Shown: positions 22,394-35,289, counted from the stretch's first letter. The stretch: DNA of 64,000 bases from Conus ventricosus (GCA_018398815.1 CM031620.1:61163793-61227792); one strand, 5' to 3'. Notes: generated by a model from the sequence alone, not told the origin. Numbers and translations are program-made.

Positions 22394-22844
22394 ACTCTTA
22401 CCTCTGGACAAAGTCAACGAAGTTTTAAACAAAGTGTGAAAACTCACGGCAGTTGGTTTGAGGGCTGGCTACAAGTTGGAAACTTCTCTTGCGACGACTT
22501 TGAAAGACTTGCTGACACGCCAGTCCTGGGCGTGTGGGTGGGTGGGGAGGGGAGGCAGGAAGGGTAGGGGGTGGTGGTGATTGGTGCTAATTGAATGGGG
22601 GTTCGCTTGCCGCCGTATCAAAGCTGTGGGGTGGGGTCTGTCTGGAGATCGACGTCTGGATCAGCCCTGGATGAGTGACTGGAGGCTTCCACTTCAACCA
22701 CATAAATGGATATCACTCGGGTTGTTTTGGGCAGAGCCTGAGAGCGATCAATAGATACGAAGGAGAGAGAGAGGGGAACATTCACTGTAAAACCGCATGA
22801 AGGATATCACCAATGTGACTGGAATAGAATGAGAGCGATAAATA

Positions 22845-22890
<46 letters not shown>

Positions 22891-23100
22891 GACAAGGCAT
22901 TGTGGACGTCAACCGCAGCTCTCAGAGAGTGGCCATCTGGTTGAAGCCGGCGGGGGGGAGGGGGGTGACGGCACCGCAGATGTGCCTGCTTGGCCGAGTT
23001 CCCCGCTCGTTACCGCACATCTGAGCCGCTTGTGGAACCGACCAACAACAACCCTGTCAGTCACTGCGCTATTTTAGGAACCGAAACTGGGGCTGGCGCA
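22391..23100. other. Unassigned sequence with a partial duplication
   Basis: No gene recognised. GGATATCAC, GAGAGCGAT and AATAG words recur at 22708-22770 and 22802-22850, each followed by a GA-rich tract (22761-22775 and 22853-22888). This suggests a small tandem duplication. Confidence 0.5.
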
Positions 23101-23225
23101 TGCTCTTCTCTCCCCTCTCTCTCCTCTCCTCCCCCTTCTCTCTCTCTCTCCTCTCTCCTCCTCTCTTCCTCTCTCTCTCTCCCCTCTCCTCCTCTCTCTC
23201 TCTCCTCTCCCCTCTCTCTCTCTGT
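23101..23225. repeat. (CT)n/(CCTCT)n microsatellite
   Basis: CT-rich tract with CCTCT interruptions. Confidence 0.92.
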
Positions 23226-23584
23226 GTGTTTCTGTGTGTTTGGTGTGTGTGAGTGTGCTGCTGTTATTGTTTACATTCAAAATGATTTTCAAAGTTAATA
23301 TACATGGAAAACACGTTGCGCAATGCGACCGCTAAATTGTGTATTTTAATATAACTACCTCAATCTCCTCCCCCATCCCTTTCTCTCAACCACCAACCAC
23401 GCTCCCATCCTTGGCTTTACCCCCTCCCCCTACCCCCTCCCCGCTCCCCTTCCCCCTTCACCTTCACCTTCAAGTCCCTTGGAGTGACAGAACTGAAAAA
23501 CGTGGACTTCACGGCGTCCGTGGCCTGCTCTTTGAATGCAATCAGCCGTCACGAGGGCCTGTGGAGACATGACGATGACCTTCT
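23226..23584. other. Unassigned sequence
   Basis: Nothing recognised. Pyrimidine-rich in 23370-23470. Confidence 0.5.
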
Positions 23585-25085
23585 GTTAGGAATGGAACAG
23601 GACATTGTCCATGATGATCTGTTGGGAACAGGACATTGTCCATGATGAAACTGTTAGGAACAGGACATTGTCCATGATGATCTGTTATTAGGAATGGAAC
23701 AGGACATTGTCCATGATGATCTGTTGGAATGGAACAGGACATTGTCCATGATGATCTGTTAGGAATGGAACAGGACATTGTCCATGATGATGTGTGTGGG
23801 AATGAACAGGGCATTGTCCATGATCTGTTAGGAATGGAACAGGACATTGTCCATGATGATCTGTTATTAGGAATGGAACAGGACATTGTCCATGATGATG
23901 TGTTGTGGGAATGGAACAGGACATTGTCCATGATGATCTGTTGGGAATGGAACAGACATTGTCCATGATGATCTGTTAGGAATGGAACAGGAGATTGTCC
24001 ATGATGATCTGTTAGGAATGGAACAGGACATTGTCCATGATGATCTGTTGGGAATGGAACAGGACATTGTCCATGATGATGTGTTGGGAATGGAACAGGA
24101 CATTGTCCTTGATGATCTGTTGGAATGGAACAGGACATTGTCCATGATGATCTGTTGGGAATGGAACAGGGCATTGTCCATGATGATCTGTTGGGAATGT
24201 AACAGGACATTGTCCATGATGATCTGTTGGGAATGGAACAGGACATTGTCCATGATGATGTGTTGGGAATGGAACAGGGCATTGTCCATGATGATCGTTT
24301 GGAAATGGAACAGGACATTGTCCATGATGATCAGTTGGGAATGGAACAGGACATTGTCCATGATGATCTGTTAGGGAAAGGAAAAAGGACATTGTCCATG
24401 ATGATCTGTTATTAGGAATGGAACAGGGGATTGTCCATGATGATCTGTTAGGAATGGAACAGGAGATTGTCCATGATGATCTGTTAGGAATGGAACAGGA
24501 GATTGTCCATGATGATCTGTTAGGAATGGAACAGGACATTGTCATGATGATCTGTTGGGAATGGAACAGGACATTGTCCCCTGATGATCTTGTTAGGAAT
24601 GGAACAGGACATTGTCCATGATCTGTTAGGAATGGAACAGGAGATTGTCCATGATGATCTGTTGGGAATGGAACAGGACATTGTCCATGATGATGTGTTG
24701 GAATGGAACAGGACATTGTCCCATGATCTGTTAGGAATGGAACAAGACATTGTCCATGATGATCTGTTAGGAATGGAACATAACATTGTCCATGATCTGT
24801 TAGGAATGAAACAGGACATTGTCCATGATGATCCGTTAGGAATGGAACAGGACATTGTCCATGATGATCTGTTAAGAATGGAACAGGATATTGTCCATGA
24901 TGGTCAGTTAGGAATGGAACAGGACATTGTCCATGATCTGTTAGGAATGGAACAGGACATTGTCCATGATGATCTGTTGGGAATGGAACAGGACATTGTC
25001 CATGATCTGTTAGGAATCGAACAGGACATTGTCCATGATGATCTGTTATTAGGAATGGAACAGGACATTGTCCATGATGATCATG
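23585..25085. repeat. Minisatellite, unit 36 bp, about 40 copies
   Basis: Units contain GGAATGGAACAGGACATTGT followed by CCATGATGATCTGTTA. Variants include units 3 bp shorter (one GAT missing), TTAGG/TTGGG alternation, and a few 1-bp indels. Because 36 is a multiple of three, both strands carry long repetitive frames up to 258 codons. The scattered frameshifting indels and lack of any known motif argue against a protein. Confidence 0.97.
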
Positions 25086-25794
25086 TGAGATGACAATGGC
25101 AACCTGTTGATGGGGAATGTAAAAAGAAATTGTCGACGATGATGACCGTGGTGTGAGATGTCACAAAGATGACCCGTGGTCTGAGAAATGTAGCAAGAGA
25201 GAGGGAAATTCGTACAGGTCACCTTCGTAAGTCCTACAGCATTTTATTTTAGCAGGAGAGGGTGGGGTTTAAGAAAATGACTGAAAATGATGAGAAAAGA
25301 TGCCCTCTTTGACTTTTGACCCGTGACTTTTACAGACATCGTTGTTTATTTGTATTGAAGATGAAGTAGTGGTTATTTAAACAGAAAAAAAGCTGACCTA
25401 GACAACGAGGTTGAACTTCCTGTTCGTGTACCATCCAATCTCTTGTGTTTATAGACAGATGTATGTTGGCCACTTGATTGATCCGTTTTGTTAGCTTCCT
25501 TGTGATTGGTACAAAGAGCGGCCGGTGTTCACGGCTGGCGAGGACATTGTGCAAAATGAGCATGGGGGGGGGGGGGTGTAAGAGAGAGGCTGACAGAAAG
25601 GGGGTGAAGAAGGGAAAGGGGAGGGGAGGGGAGGGGGTATAAACTGATTTGAATAACAGGAAATTCAGGAAGGGGAAGGGATTAAATATGAGACAGAGAT
25701 GGAGAGATAAGGAAAGAGAGAGAGAGTTTGTCACTCTGCTAAAAGCCTGCTCCATAACGTACGCTTCTTTGGGTTGAGAAGTAGAGACAGGAAC
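25086..25794. other. Unassigned sequence
   Basis: No gene recognised. A short run of G at 25565-25576 and purine-rich sequence near 25600-25720. Confidence 0.5.
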
Positions 25795-25815
25795 ACACAC
25801 ACACGCACACGCACG

Positions 25816-25901
<86 letters not shown>

Positions 25902-25918
25902 CACACGCACACAGAGAG
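25795..25918. repeat. (CA)n microsatellite
   Basis: About 60 CA/CGCA units. Confidence 0.96.
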
Positions 25919-26067
25919 GCAAACAGACGGACAAACAGACAGGCAGGTAGGCAGACCGACCGACAGAGAGCATGTGTGTCGATCACTTAGTAACGACAGT
26001 GACATATATGCCGGACTTAAAGTTCCATGGGTCCGAACGTGAAGGATGGTGTTGGTGTTGGGTGCTC

Positions 26068-26068
26068 G

Positions 26069-26099
<31 letters not shown>

Positions 26100-26229
26100 T
26101 GTGTGTGTGTGTGTGTGTTTTGCGTGCGGGCGTGCGTGCGTGCGTGCGTGCGTGTGTGTGAGTGAGTGTATGTGTACGTCTGTCAGTCTGTCTGTCTGAC
26201 TGTCCATCTGTGTCTGTCTGTCTGTCCTC

Positions 26230-26268
<39 letters not shown>

Positions 26269-26302
26269 GTCTGTCTGTCTGTGTGTCTGTGTGTGTGTGT
26301 GG
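26068..26302. repeat. (GT)n, (CGTG)n and (CT)n/(GTCT)n complex
   Basis: GT repeats, GCGTGCGTGCGTGCG, GTCT tetranucleotides, a CT tract, then GTCT and GT again. Confidence 0.93.
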
Positions 26303-26596
26303 CCTTGAGGGATAGGACAGCGGCGGAATGACATTTAGTCCAGCACGAATAAAACAGGAGGGGTCAAAAAAGAAAAAGGAAAACGGAAAAAAGGAAAGGG
26401 GACACGTGGAGCTGTGGCCCCAGGGGCCGATCCAATGACGTGACCTTTCCCCGCACAGGGCGCTGCTGTGTGCTGTGACCTCACCGCCCCGACAATCCGC
26501 CCCTGCACGGTCCAGCACCGTCTGTGGTTCCGCCCCCTGTCAAACACCCAGGCCCCACGCTCTGGACACTTGGATGTGGGAACCAGGAGAGAGAAT

Positions 26597-26599
<3 letters not shown>
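26303..26599. other. Unassigned sequence
   Basis: Single-copy-looking, moderately GC-rich. No gene recognised. Confidence 0.45.
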
Positions 26600-26633
<34 letters not shown>

Positions 26634-28859
26634 CCCGCGATTTTTGATTTTGCGGGGTTTTTTTTGGGGACTTTTGGGGGGTTCGTAGGCCCCTTTTGGT
26701 TTTATTTCCCCAACCTATTGGCAACTGTTTTTTTTAAAATTTTTGGGGGTTTGTTTTAAATATTGTTCCAGCATGAAAAGAAAGAAATAAATTCGGCATT
26801 TTTTGGGATGAGCAAAAATGTCTGTGCTGTTATATGATCGGCTGCGTTCTTGGGTTCCCACTGCGTTGTATTGCTTTGGTATTGTATTGTGTATCACGTT
26901 GTCAAAAAAATTTCTGGTTGTTTTTTTGGGTTTTTTTTGTTTTTTTGGGGGCGGGCCTTCACATTCAACACCTTTCCCATGTCTTGCTTTTTTTTTCCTT
27001 TGGGTTTTCTCTACGGGCCAAATAAACTTTTTTCTGAAAAAAAAAAAAAAAAAAAAAAATTTCCAGGGCGAAGGGGAAGGGGGAAGGAAGGACTTGAAAG
27101 AAACGAGGCACGAACCCGGATCGTTGCCCTCCTTTGCCTTCGGGAGGGCCGGTTTTCCGGGGACCACCGTCAACGTGAGGCACTGACAGGTCTGTACGGG
27201 ACCCCAGGGGTGTGGCGCGGCAGAAGCAAAGCCCAGAGCCCCTTTGCGATTTGGTGCCCACTGAGGGGACATCAAATGGCCTTTCCACCCGAAGGGGTTT
27301 TTTTGGACCCGGGGGTTTTGGGACCCCCGGCCGCCCGTCTTTGGCCACCCATGGCCGAGGGGGAAAACGATTTCCTGTGATTTGAGTCGGGCGGCGTACG
27401 AAGTGGGTTTTCCCCCCCCAAAAATGACGGGTAAATATGCACCCAATACCCGGGAAAAATTCATTTTAACCCAGTTCATGTAAAGGCCATTTTCCAGAAA
27501 CGAAAAGGGGATAGGGGTTGTGGATGATTATAACAAAAACTTTTTTTTTTTGCCTAAACCTAAAAAAAAGATAAAAGGGGGGGGGGGGGGGGTGTGTAAA
27601 ACCCATACGCAAATAACGCGCCCTTATGACGCTAGGGTGCCCCCTTTTGCCCTTGTGGAAAAACCCCTTTCTGCTGCCAAATTTTACCCCAGATTTTGTG
27701 CCCAGTAAAATATCCACAACCCCGTAACCAGCCCTTTAAAATTCTGCCCTCCGGCTCATAAAAAGGCCCATCCATCAACAAAAAAAGAAAATACTTAAGA
27801 AAAAGAGAAGAAACAAAACAAAAAAAACAAACTCGTCTCAGAAGTCGAGCTGATTTGTTTTAAAAGTTTCCCTCATCTCCAAACACCAGGGAAGAAAAAA
27901 GCTCAAAAACCCAAAACCCAAAAGCTACTATCGTGGCCAGTTCGCCAGTGCTTCCTCTGAGACAACCGGCTATTGACTGAAACTCAAATTTAAATTTCCT
28001 TTAAACCCCCCAAACCCCCCCCCCCCCCCCCCCCCCCAAAAAACAGGTGCCCAAAGACCTACGGCCGGGAGTATTTAGAAATTTAAAATTTGGGGGTTTC
28101 GAGGGGTAGGAAGTTACGCGGTTTCCCTTCCCATTTTTTTTTTTTTTGTTTTTTTCAAAACGCTAATCACATAATGCAACGAGGAATCCGCTTTCCCGCC
28201 CCCCCCCTCCCCCAAAGGCTGGAAAAATTTTGGGCTGCTCCCAGTTGTCGGGGGTTTCAAAAATGAGCGTACCCCGGTGGGTTAAAAATTTATGAATCCT
28301 TTTTTCGCCCGGGGGCGGGACAGGGGGGACGGACAGACAACAGACTTCAACAGACAAAGGGAAAGATGCAGGTAACAAAACAACACTCAAAAAGCCGAAT
28401 CAGGGAAAGGGTGGCCCCCTAACCGCTTTTCTGGCTTTTTTTGGGTTTTAAAAATTTTTTCAAGATAAAGGTTTTTTTTTAAAAATTTCCCCGCCCCAAT
28501 TATTTTTATTGTAATTTGGGATTTTTGTTTACTTAAGGGTGGGGTGGTGGGTTGGGGGGGGGGGGGTTTCGGGGTCACCGTGTTGCTGTTTTTTAACGTC
28601 TTTTTCTGCCGGGGCGGGGCTGAAATTTGTCTGTGTTGGGGCTTTTTCCCACTCTCTCCCTCTCTCCCCTTTTTCTCCTTCTCCCCCTCTCTCTCTCCCC
28701 CTTCTCTCTCTTTCCCTTCTCTTTCCTTCCTCTCCTTCTCCTCTTTTTTCTTTTTTCTCCTCTCTCCTCTCTCCTGTCTCTCTCTTCTCTTTTCTTTCTC
28801 TCTCTCTCTCGTGTCTGCCCCTTTTTCTGCCTCCCCTCTGCCCTTCTGTCAACTGAGAA

Positions 28860-29055
28860 ATATTTTCTTTTCTAAAGAAAAATGTCACCATCCCCGGTTA
28901 CATTACGCCCTTTATATATCCTCGTTTGAGCGGGATTCCCCTCTCTCTCCCTCTCCTCTTTAAAATATATATATATATAGATTAATCTCGCTCAGCGAGA
29001 AATATATGGCAGATACTTTAAACCCGGGATGGTGAAAATTTTTTTAAGAAAAAAA
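28860..29055. repeat. Imperfect palindrome with CT/TA centre (MITE-like)
   Basis: Two arms of about 70 bp are inverted. The left arm holds ATGTCACCATCCCCGGTT and TTTGAGCGGGATT; the right holds AATCTCGCTCAGCGAGA and AACCCGGGATGGTGAAAAT. The centre is a CT run and (TA)n. It has no coding capacity. It is compatible with a foldback or MITE, but consensus errors blur the ends. Confidence 0.6.
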
Positions 29056-29159
29056 AAAATTTACTCAGTAGACAGAGACAAAGAGGCAGAAAGAGAGACA
29101 GACAGAGAGAGAGAGGGGAAAAGAGAAGAGAAATGAGAAATAAAATATATTTTATAATT

Positions 29160-29199
<40 letters not shown>

Positions 29200-31039
29200 A
29201 TAGTTTCCAAACAAGGGGGGGTGTCCCTTTCTCTCCCCGGCCGGGCCCATCCCCCCCCGTCGTCGGCCACGCGGGAAAGCCCCGGGGTTAGTAAAGGGGC
29301 CCCACAGTCCGGATTTCCCCGCCGCCAGGGGGGGTTCGTCCCTCCCCGTCCCCGGGGGTGGGCCCCGAGAGGGGCCGCCTCTCATTGGCCGACACACGGT
29401 GCGTTCTTAACTTGTGGCACGGGGTCACTATCCTCTCGCCCCCCCCCCTACCCCCCCCCCGGGGTTTCCCCTTCCTCCACTTCTCTTCCCCCCCCCCCCC
29501 CCCCGCCACCTCATCTCGTGACCCCTTTTCCCCCTTATTTCTCTCTAAAAAAGGGAGTGAATCCTCATGTAGGGAAAGGGCCCCGGGGGGAGTTTTTCAA
29601 ACCCCGCAGCCCCCAGGAGAAAGGGGATCACGAGTGGGTGGGCGCTCAAAACCCCGGGGGAGTTTTAAGGGGCCCCCTCAAGCCAAAAAAGGAAAACCCA
29701 TACCACTCTGTGACACACAATCATCCCTTTCATTTGCCCCTGCTTTCAAAACAATCTGTGCCCCCCCCCTACCCCCCCCCCCCCCCCCCCCCCCCCCCCA
29801 CACCCACCCCCCCCCAGCCACCCCTACCCCTCCCCCCCTCCCCCCCCCCCTTCCCCCCGCCCGTTTTCCCGTGCAAAACCCCCCTCACCCCAACCCTCTT
29901 GACGCCGTTCCCGTTCAAAAGTCCTAGCCCTTTTGGGCCCCCCGAGGCCCCCCGTCGGGCAAACGGGGTAAAACTTCAGAGGCCCCCCCCTCTAGAGCCC
30001 CAGGAAACATGAACCGGGCCCCGGGGGTTCAGCCCCTGTTGTGTCGGTAAAGAAAGTTGCCCCGGGAAAAAATTTCCTCCTAAAGGGCCCTGCCCCCCCT
30101 GCCCACGCCCCCAAAAATCACAGAGCTGCCCTTTTTTTTCGCCTTTAAAAAAAAGAGTAAAAAGTATTAAATGAAGCAACCCTTTTAAGGAAATAAAAAA
30201 AAACAAAAAAAAGGGGGGGGGGGGGGAAGAAAGAGAAGAGAGAGGAAGAAAAGAGGAAGCTGGGATTTCATGAAAAAACCCGTAGCCCAATGGGAAGAAA
30301 ACGAAAAAAAAAAAAATGAGTGTCCAAATGCACCTCTCTCCCCTCCTACCCCTCCCCCCCCCCTCCACTCCTCCCCCTCCCCTCCCCCCTTGCCCCCCCC
30401 CCCCCCCCCCCCCCCCCCCACAGACACCACAACAAAAAACACTCCCCTGGACGGAAAACAAAAAAAATGCCAAAAACACTTTTTAACAGAAAAACGAAAA
30501 CAATACTACAAAAAAGAACGACAAGAAAAAGAAATTACCGAGGAAAAAACACATAACAAAACCCAAGAAACGGCGAGAGGGGCGGGGGGGGGGGGGGGGG
30601 GGAAACTAAAAAAATCGACAATAAAAAAACAAAACAAACAAGCAAACCAAGAAAAAAATTTATAATTTTATTGCACAAAAACAAAAAAAATTAAAGAGGA
30701 AAAAAAAAAGAACAGGGGAAAAAAATGTTCAAACCAAAAAAAATGGAAAAGAAGTCCCCGGAAAAAAACAAGCAAGCGCCCTTTTTTTTTGCTGGGGTGT
30801 AAACGCGGCGAGGGTTTTCCCCGGCGGTCAGTGAAATTTTCCCTCCCCCCTCCAGTTCCCGCCTCTCGGCTTTTTTTTCCTTGTCATCTTTTTTTCCGGG
30901 GAAAGGGAAAAAAGGGGGAGGGGGGGGGGGGTAGGGGCTGGAGGTGTTTGTGAAAGATGGGAGTTCCTTCTTCACGCACCAGAGACTTTTCCTGATCCTG
31001 GAATTTTAACCCGTGAGGGGCGACCGGCAAAAATGGGGT

Positions 31040-32610
31040 GGTGCAAAACATCGGTAAGAAAGGGAAACCTCGTCCTTCCCCTCTCTCCCTCCCCTCCCCT
31101 CTCTTCCCCTCTCTCTTCTCTCCCCCTCCCCTTTTCTCTCTCTCTCCTCTCTCTCTCTCTCCCCTTCTCGTGTGTGTGTGTGTGCGCCGCTCGCTACTTA
31201 CCACCGTGGCAACCCACTTCCCAACCCGTATTTTCCCCCCGTTCCTCCCCACAAAAAACCACACCCACCCGCCTGGCCCCTTTTTTGGGACGAGCAAACC
31301 ACAGGGAGCATTCACAACAGGACGGAAACCCAAAAACCCCCCGACGAAGGTAAACCCCCCCCCGGGAAGGCCCAGTCCCCCCCCCCTCGAGTGGGCCCCT
31401 CCTGGCGCAATACACGCAGGGGACCCCCTATGGGCGCCCCCCCCCCCCCCCCCCACGCCCCCGCCCCCCCCCCCCCCCACCCCACTACAACCCCTTTTTT
31501 TGGGGTTGCAACAGGGGGCCAACGTTTTTGCACGTGGCCCTTTTCCCGCACAAAAAAGAAAGAGGGAGAGGAAAAGCGAGCTGATTGGGTCGGTCATGTG
31601 GTGTACTATCGTTTAAGGCCCCTGGGAGCCAGGCTTCATGCCCCACCGTCCTTAGATAAGTAGGAAATCCCCCAAAGGGCCCCCGACCTCCGGGGAGACG
31701 GATGTTTGGGGGATGACGTTATTATAGTATGATCCCAAATTATTTCGCGCCCCTCTCTCTCTCTCCCCTCTCTCTCTCTGCCCCTGTCTGTCCTCCCCTC
31801 TCTCTCTCCTCCCTTCTTCCCCTCTCTCTTCCCCCTCCTTCTCTCTGCCTCACATTAAGTCACGATCTCTCTCCCCTCTCTCTCCCCCTTTTTCTCTCCC
31901 CACTCGTTTTCCCCTCTCCTTTTTCTCTCTCCTCTCTCTCTCCGCGCGCCCCGCGCGCGCGCGCGCGTGTGGGTTTTTCGGGGTGTGTGTGCTGTGTGTT
32001 TCGTGTGTTTTCTTTGTTGGTGGGGCCCCCCCCTGCCGCGCTATCGTACAAAACCGTGGCACCACTTCCATACCGCTTTTTTCCTCCTGTTTTCCCCCTC
32101 ACACAACCAAAGCCCATCCCCTCCTGGCCCTTTTGGCACGACAAAACCACAGGGAGAAATTCCCCTCAGGACGGGCCGGCCCCCTGACAGAAGGTGACCC
32201 CCCCCCGGCATGCGAGTCCTCACCCCCGAGTGGTGCCAGTCCTGACGCCCAAAACACGAGGGTACCACCTATGACCCCCCACGCCCCCCCCCCCCCCCCC
32301 GCCCCCCCCCCCCCCCCTCCCCCCGTCCCCCCCCCCCCACCCCCCCCCCCTCCCCGCCCCCCCCCCTCCCCCCCCCCCTACTGACAACCTTTGTTGGTTT
32401 TCCCCCAGAGCCAACGTTTAAGGGGAGCCGGGCCTTGTGTCTGCAGAGATAGAAGAGAGGGGAGAGCTGATTGGATCTGGTCAGTGTGTCGGGGAGGAAC
32501 CCATCTTGGGAAAGGGCCCGGGAGCCAGGCTGCCTGCCACCGTCCGGGGATTAAATAGACTCCCTCCACCTCCGCCAGACCCGCGCGGAAAAAAAAACCC
32601 CCCCGGAATT
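31040..32610. repeat. Direct duplication, about 700-860-bp unit
   Basis: Two successive blocks share the same order: CT-rich tract, GT tract, an ACCACAGGGAG word, a CGAGTGG word, a long C run, a GAGAGGA/AGCTGATTGG word and GGGAGCCAGGCT. The copies start near 31070 and 31740. A third CT-to-CGCGC transition at about 32660-32990 may be a partial copy. Heavy homopolymer noise prevents an identity estimate. Confidence 0.6.
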
Positions 32611-33690
32611 TATGGTGATGACTTATGAAAAGGGTGATCTTTTTTGCGGGGCCCTCTCGTCTCTCTCTCTCTCTCTCCCCTCTTCTGTCTTGTCTCTCTC
32701 TTCTCCCCCTCTCCTCTCACTCTTCTCTCCCCCTCTCTCCCCTCCTCTTTTTCTGCGCCTCACAAATTTTTAAAATCACGATTTTCTCTCTCTCTCCCCC
32801 TCTCTCTCTCCCTCTCTCTCTCCCTCCTCTCTCCCCTCTCTTTGTCCCCTGGCTGTCCTCTCGCTCCCTTTTCCCGTCTGTCTGCCCCCTCTCTCCTCAC
32901 TCTCTCCTTCTCTCGTGCTTTTTCCCCCTTCCCCGAACCTTGCTTCTCCATAAATTCCTACTTCTATTTTTTTAAGCGCCCCGCGCGCACCCCACACACA
33001 CAACACACAAAACACCCCACACACACACACACCCCCACACACACACCACACACACACACACAGAGGGGGAGAGGGGGAGTGGAGAGGGGGGGAAGGGGGG
33101 GCTAACATTCCCCAACGAGACACGGGGTTTAAAGAAAGGAAAAAGTTGCGTTCAAGAAATAAAGGCCCCACATAATTCAGCTCGTAAAAAATGGACATTT
33201 TGCCCGTTTCAATAAAGGAAGAATAAAACATGCTTGGGGGTCAATCATTTTTGAAAAAAGGGAAAAAATTGAATGCTCAAACACATATGAAACGCCCAGC
33301 CTCTGGGCTGAAATTGTAACAAATTTCAAAGCCCCAAACAAAACAAAAATTTCAAATAAACCCTACAAAAAAAACAAGCGGGACAAAAAGAAATTTCCCA
33401 AAAATATTTTTTTCAATGGAAGTCGAAAGAAGGGGGAGTCCAAGTGGGGAACTGGGGAGAAACGCCTGTAAAACCGCACTATTTTTGGGGAAAATGTGGG
33501 TGTGTTGTGTGTGTGTGCGTGTGGCCCTGTGCTGTGCGTGGTGCGGGCGTGCGAGAGAGAAGAGAGAGAGAGAGGGGAGAGGGGAAGAGGGGAGAAAAGG
33601 TGTTTTTTTGCTTTTCCCCATTTTTTTCACCCGCCCCCCATCGGTTTTTCTCCTTCATCTGATCATTACTCCCGTTTTTTTCGTTTTCTG

Positions 33691-35289
33691 TTTCTCCCAG
33701 TTCAAAAAAAAAAACAAGGGAAATTTTCTTTAGAATGGGAACGAAGAAATGCTGGCTGTCTGGTGGGCCGTGGTCAAAATGTGTTCCACTCCTCCAGACA
33801 GAACTACTGGGCCGATCTTTCTGGAAAATTTGTAGGTTTTGGGTTCATTATGGGTCAAGGGTGAAGCCCAAAGTTTTTGTTTACCGTTCTTCTTTACTAA
33901 CGGTGAACGGGATGTAACGCTTTTTCCCTTTTCCCTTTAAAATCCAGAAAGTATTTGGGGATCTTTTTGTGAAAATTAAACAGGGAGTTCATTATGGGGC
34001 CCGGATTTAAGCCCGTGGTTTTAAATTTTCCCCCCCCTTTCGGCCCCTTACTAAAGGCTGTAACAGCCTTAACGGTTTTTTCTTTTTTTATGGCATATCC
34101 CCAAAAAGTACTTTGGGCCCACCTTTTTTGAAAAATTTTTTTCGTATGTTCATTATGGGTCATGGGTGAAACCCCGATGTTTTAGTTTACCGGTTTCAAA
34201 CCCTTCTAACGGCTTTTTAAAGGTCCCGGAACGGCCCTTTTCCCTTTTTTTATGGAAATTCTCAAAAATACTTTGGGCCCACTTTGTGAAAATTACAGGT
34301 ATGTTCCCTTATGGGCCGGAAGGGTGCCCGATGTTTTAGGTTTTCCCCCTTATAAACCGTTTCTAAAGGGTGAACAGCCTGTTAAAGGTTTTTTTTTCTT
34401 TATAGAATAAAAAGAAAAAGTTTAATTTGCCCCCATTAAAACCGCACGGGGCAGAAGAAAAAATAACTTTGACAGAGGTTTAAAACAATTAGGGGGGGGT
34501 ATAGCACATGTTGTCCATTTTCGCACTTCTTTCGGTTTATGACTTTTTCATTCAAAATTAAAATTTTCAAAACCCCTTTAAAAGATTTTCCTCTGTCCCA
34601 GTTTTTTTTTTTAATTTTTAAAAACCCCTTAAATGAAATTTTCCTCTGTCGATTATTTTGTTCTTCGCCCGGCGTTTTTAAAAAGGGCTAATTTTACTTA
34701 GCTGTCTTTCCCGAAAATTTTTTGGGAGGGTTTAAATATGGGCACGAATGCCCCAAGATTTTAAATTTACCGTTTTCAGCCGGGAAAAACAGCCGTTTGT
34801 AAAGGCCTTTTAACGATTTTTCTTTTTTTAAAATAATAAGAAGTTTCTCGGGCCCATCTGTCCCGAAAATTTTGTATATGTTTTATTAAGCGTCCGAATA
34901 TTTCTGATGGGGGTTTTTTTTTACCGTTAATTAAATTTCTAACGGGTGTAACGGCCTGTAACGCGTTTTCTTCTTTAAAGAATATCTGAAAAAGTACTTG
35001 GCCGATCTTTCCGAACATTTGTAGGTATGTTCACTATGGGTCACGGATGATGCCGATATTTTAGTTTACCGTTACAGCCGTTACTAACGGCTCATAATGG
35101 TTTTCTTCTTTATGGAAAATCTCAGAAAGTTCTTGGCCGATCTTTCTGAAAATTTGTAAAGTATGTTCATTTTAGGTCACAGACGATGCGCGATGTTTAC
35201 CAGAATAGCCATTACTAAGGTACAGCAGACCAAGACGGTTTTTACTCTTTATGGAATATCTCACGCGTATTCAGGATAAACTGGAGTAC
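33691..35289 (+). mobile_element. Tandem-repeat-bearing non-autonomous element, copy 1
   Basis: Begins TTTCTCCCAGTTC (a noisy form of GTACTCCCAGTTC) and ends AAACTGGAGTAC, so it has short terminal inverted repeats. Inside the left end is AGAATGGGAACGAAGAAATG and then about ten direct units of roughly 136-140 bp. Each holds GGCCGATCTTTCTG, TTCATTATGGGTCA, TTTAGTTTACCGTT and a TAACGG-rich part. There is no protein-coding capacity. The central tandem array plus short inverted ends resembles pearl/HINE-type elements of bivalves, but that link is an inference. Confidence 0.7.

Larger units (their letters stand above)
26600..34900. other. Low-consensus-quality stretch
   Basis: Base composition changes abruptly to strings of short homopolymers (blocks of four to eight identical bases, such as GGGGTTTTAAAA-type patterns), with frequent long C, G, A and T runs. 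Known repeats inside it, such as the element at 33691-35289, are recognisably the same as clean copies elsewhere but carry inflated homopolymers. I read this as uncorrected sequencing error and not biology. Frames here should not be trusted. Confidence 0.65.

Noticed and set aside
23542..24716. Minus-strand frames of 234-258 codons in the 36-bp array
   Set aside because: The unit length keeps frames open on both strands; frameshifting indels and lack of unique sequence argue against a gene.
23585..25085. CRISPR-like array
   Set aside because: There are no unique spacers; units are contiguous minisatellite repeats in a eukaryotic context.
27070..27190. tRNA-like SINE near a CGAACCCGGATC word
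   Set aside because: A B-box-like word is present but no A box at proper spacing, and consensus quality is poor.
29158..30012. 284-codon Pro-rich frame
   Set aside because: It spans C runs in the low-quality stretch and depends on unreliable homopolymer lengths.
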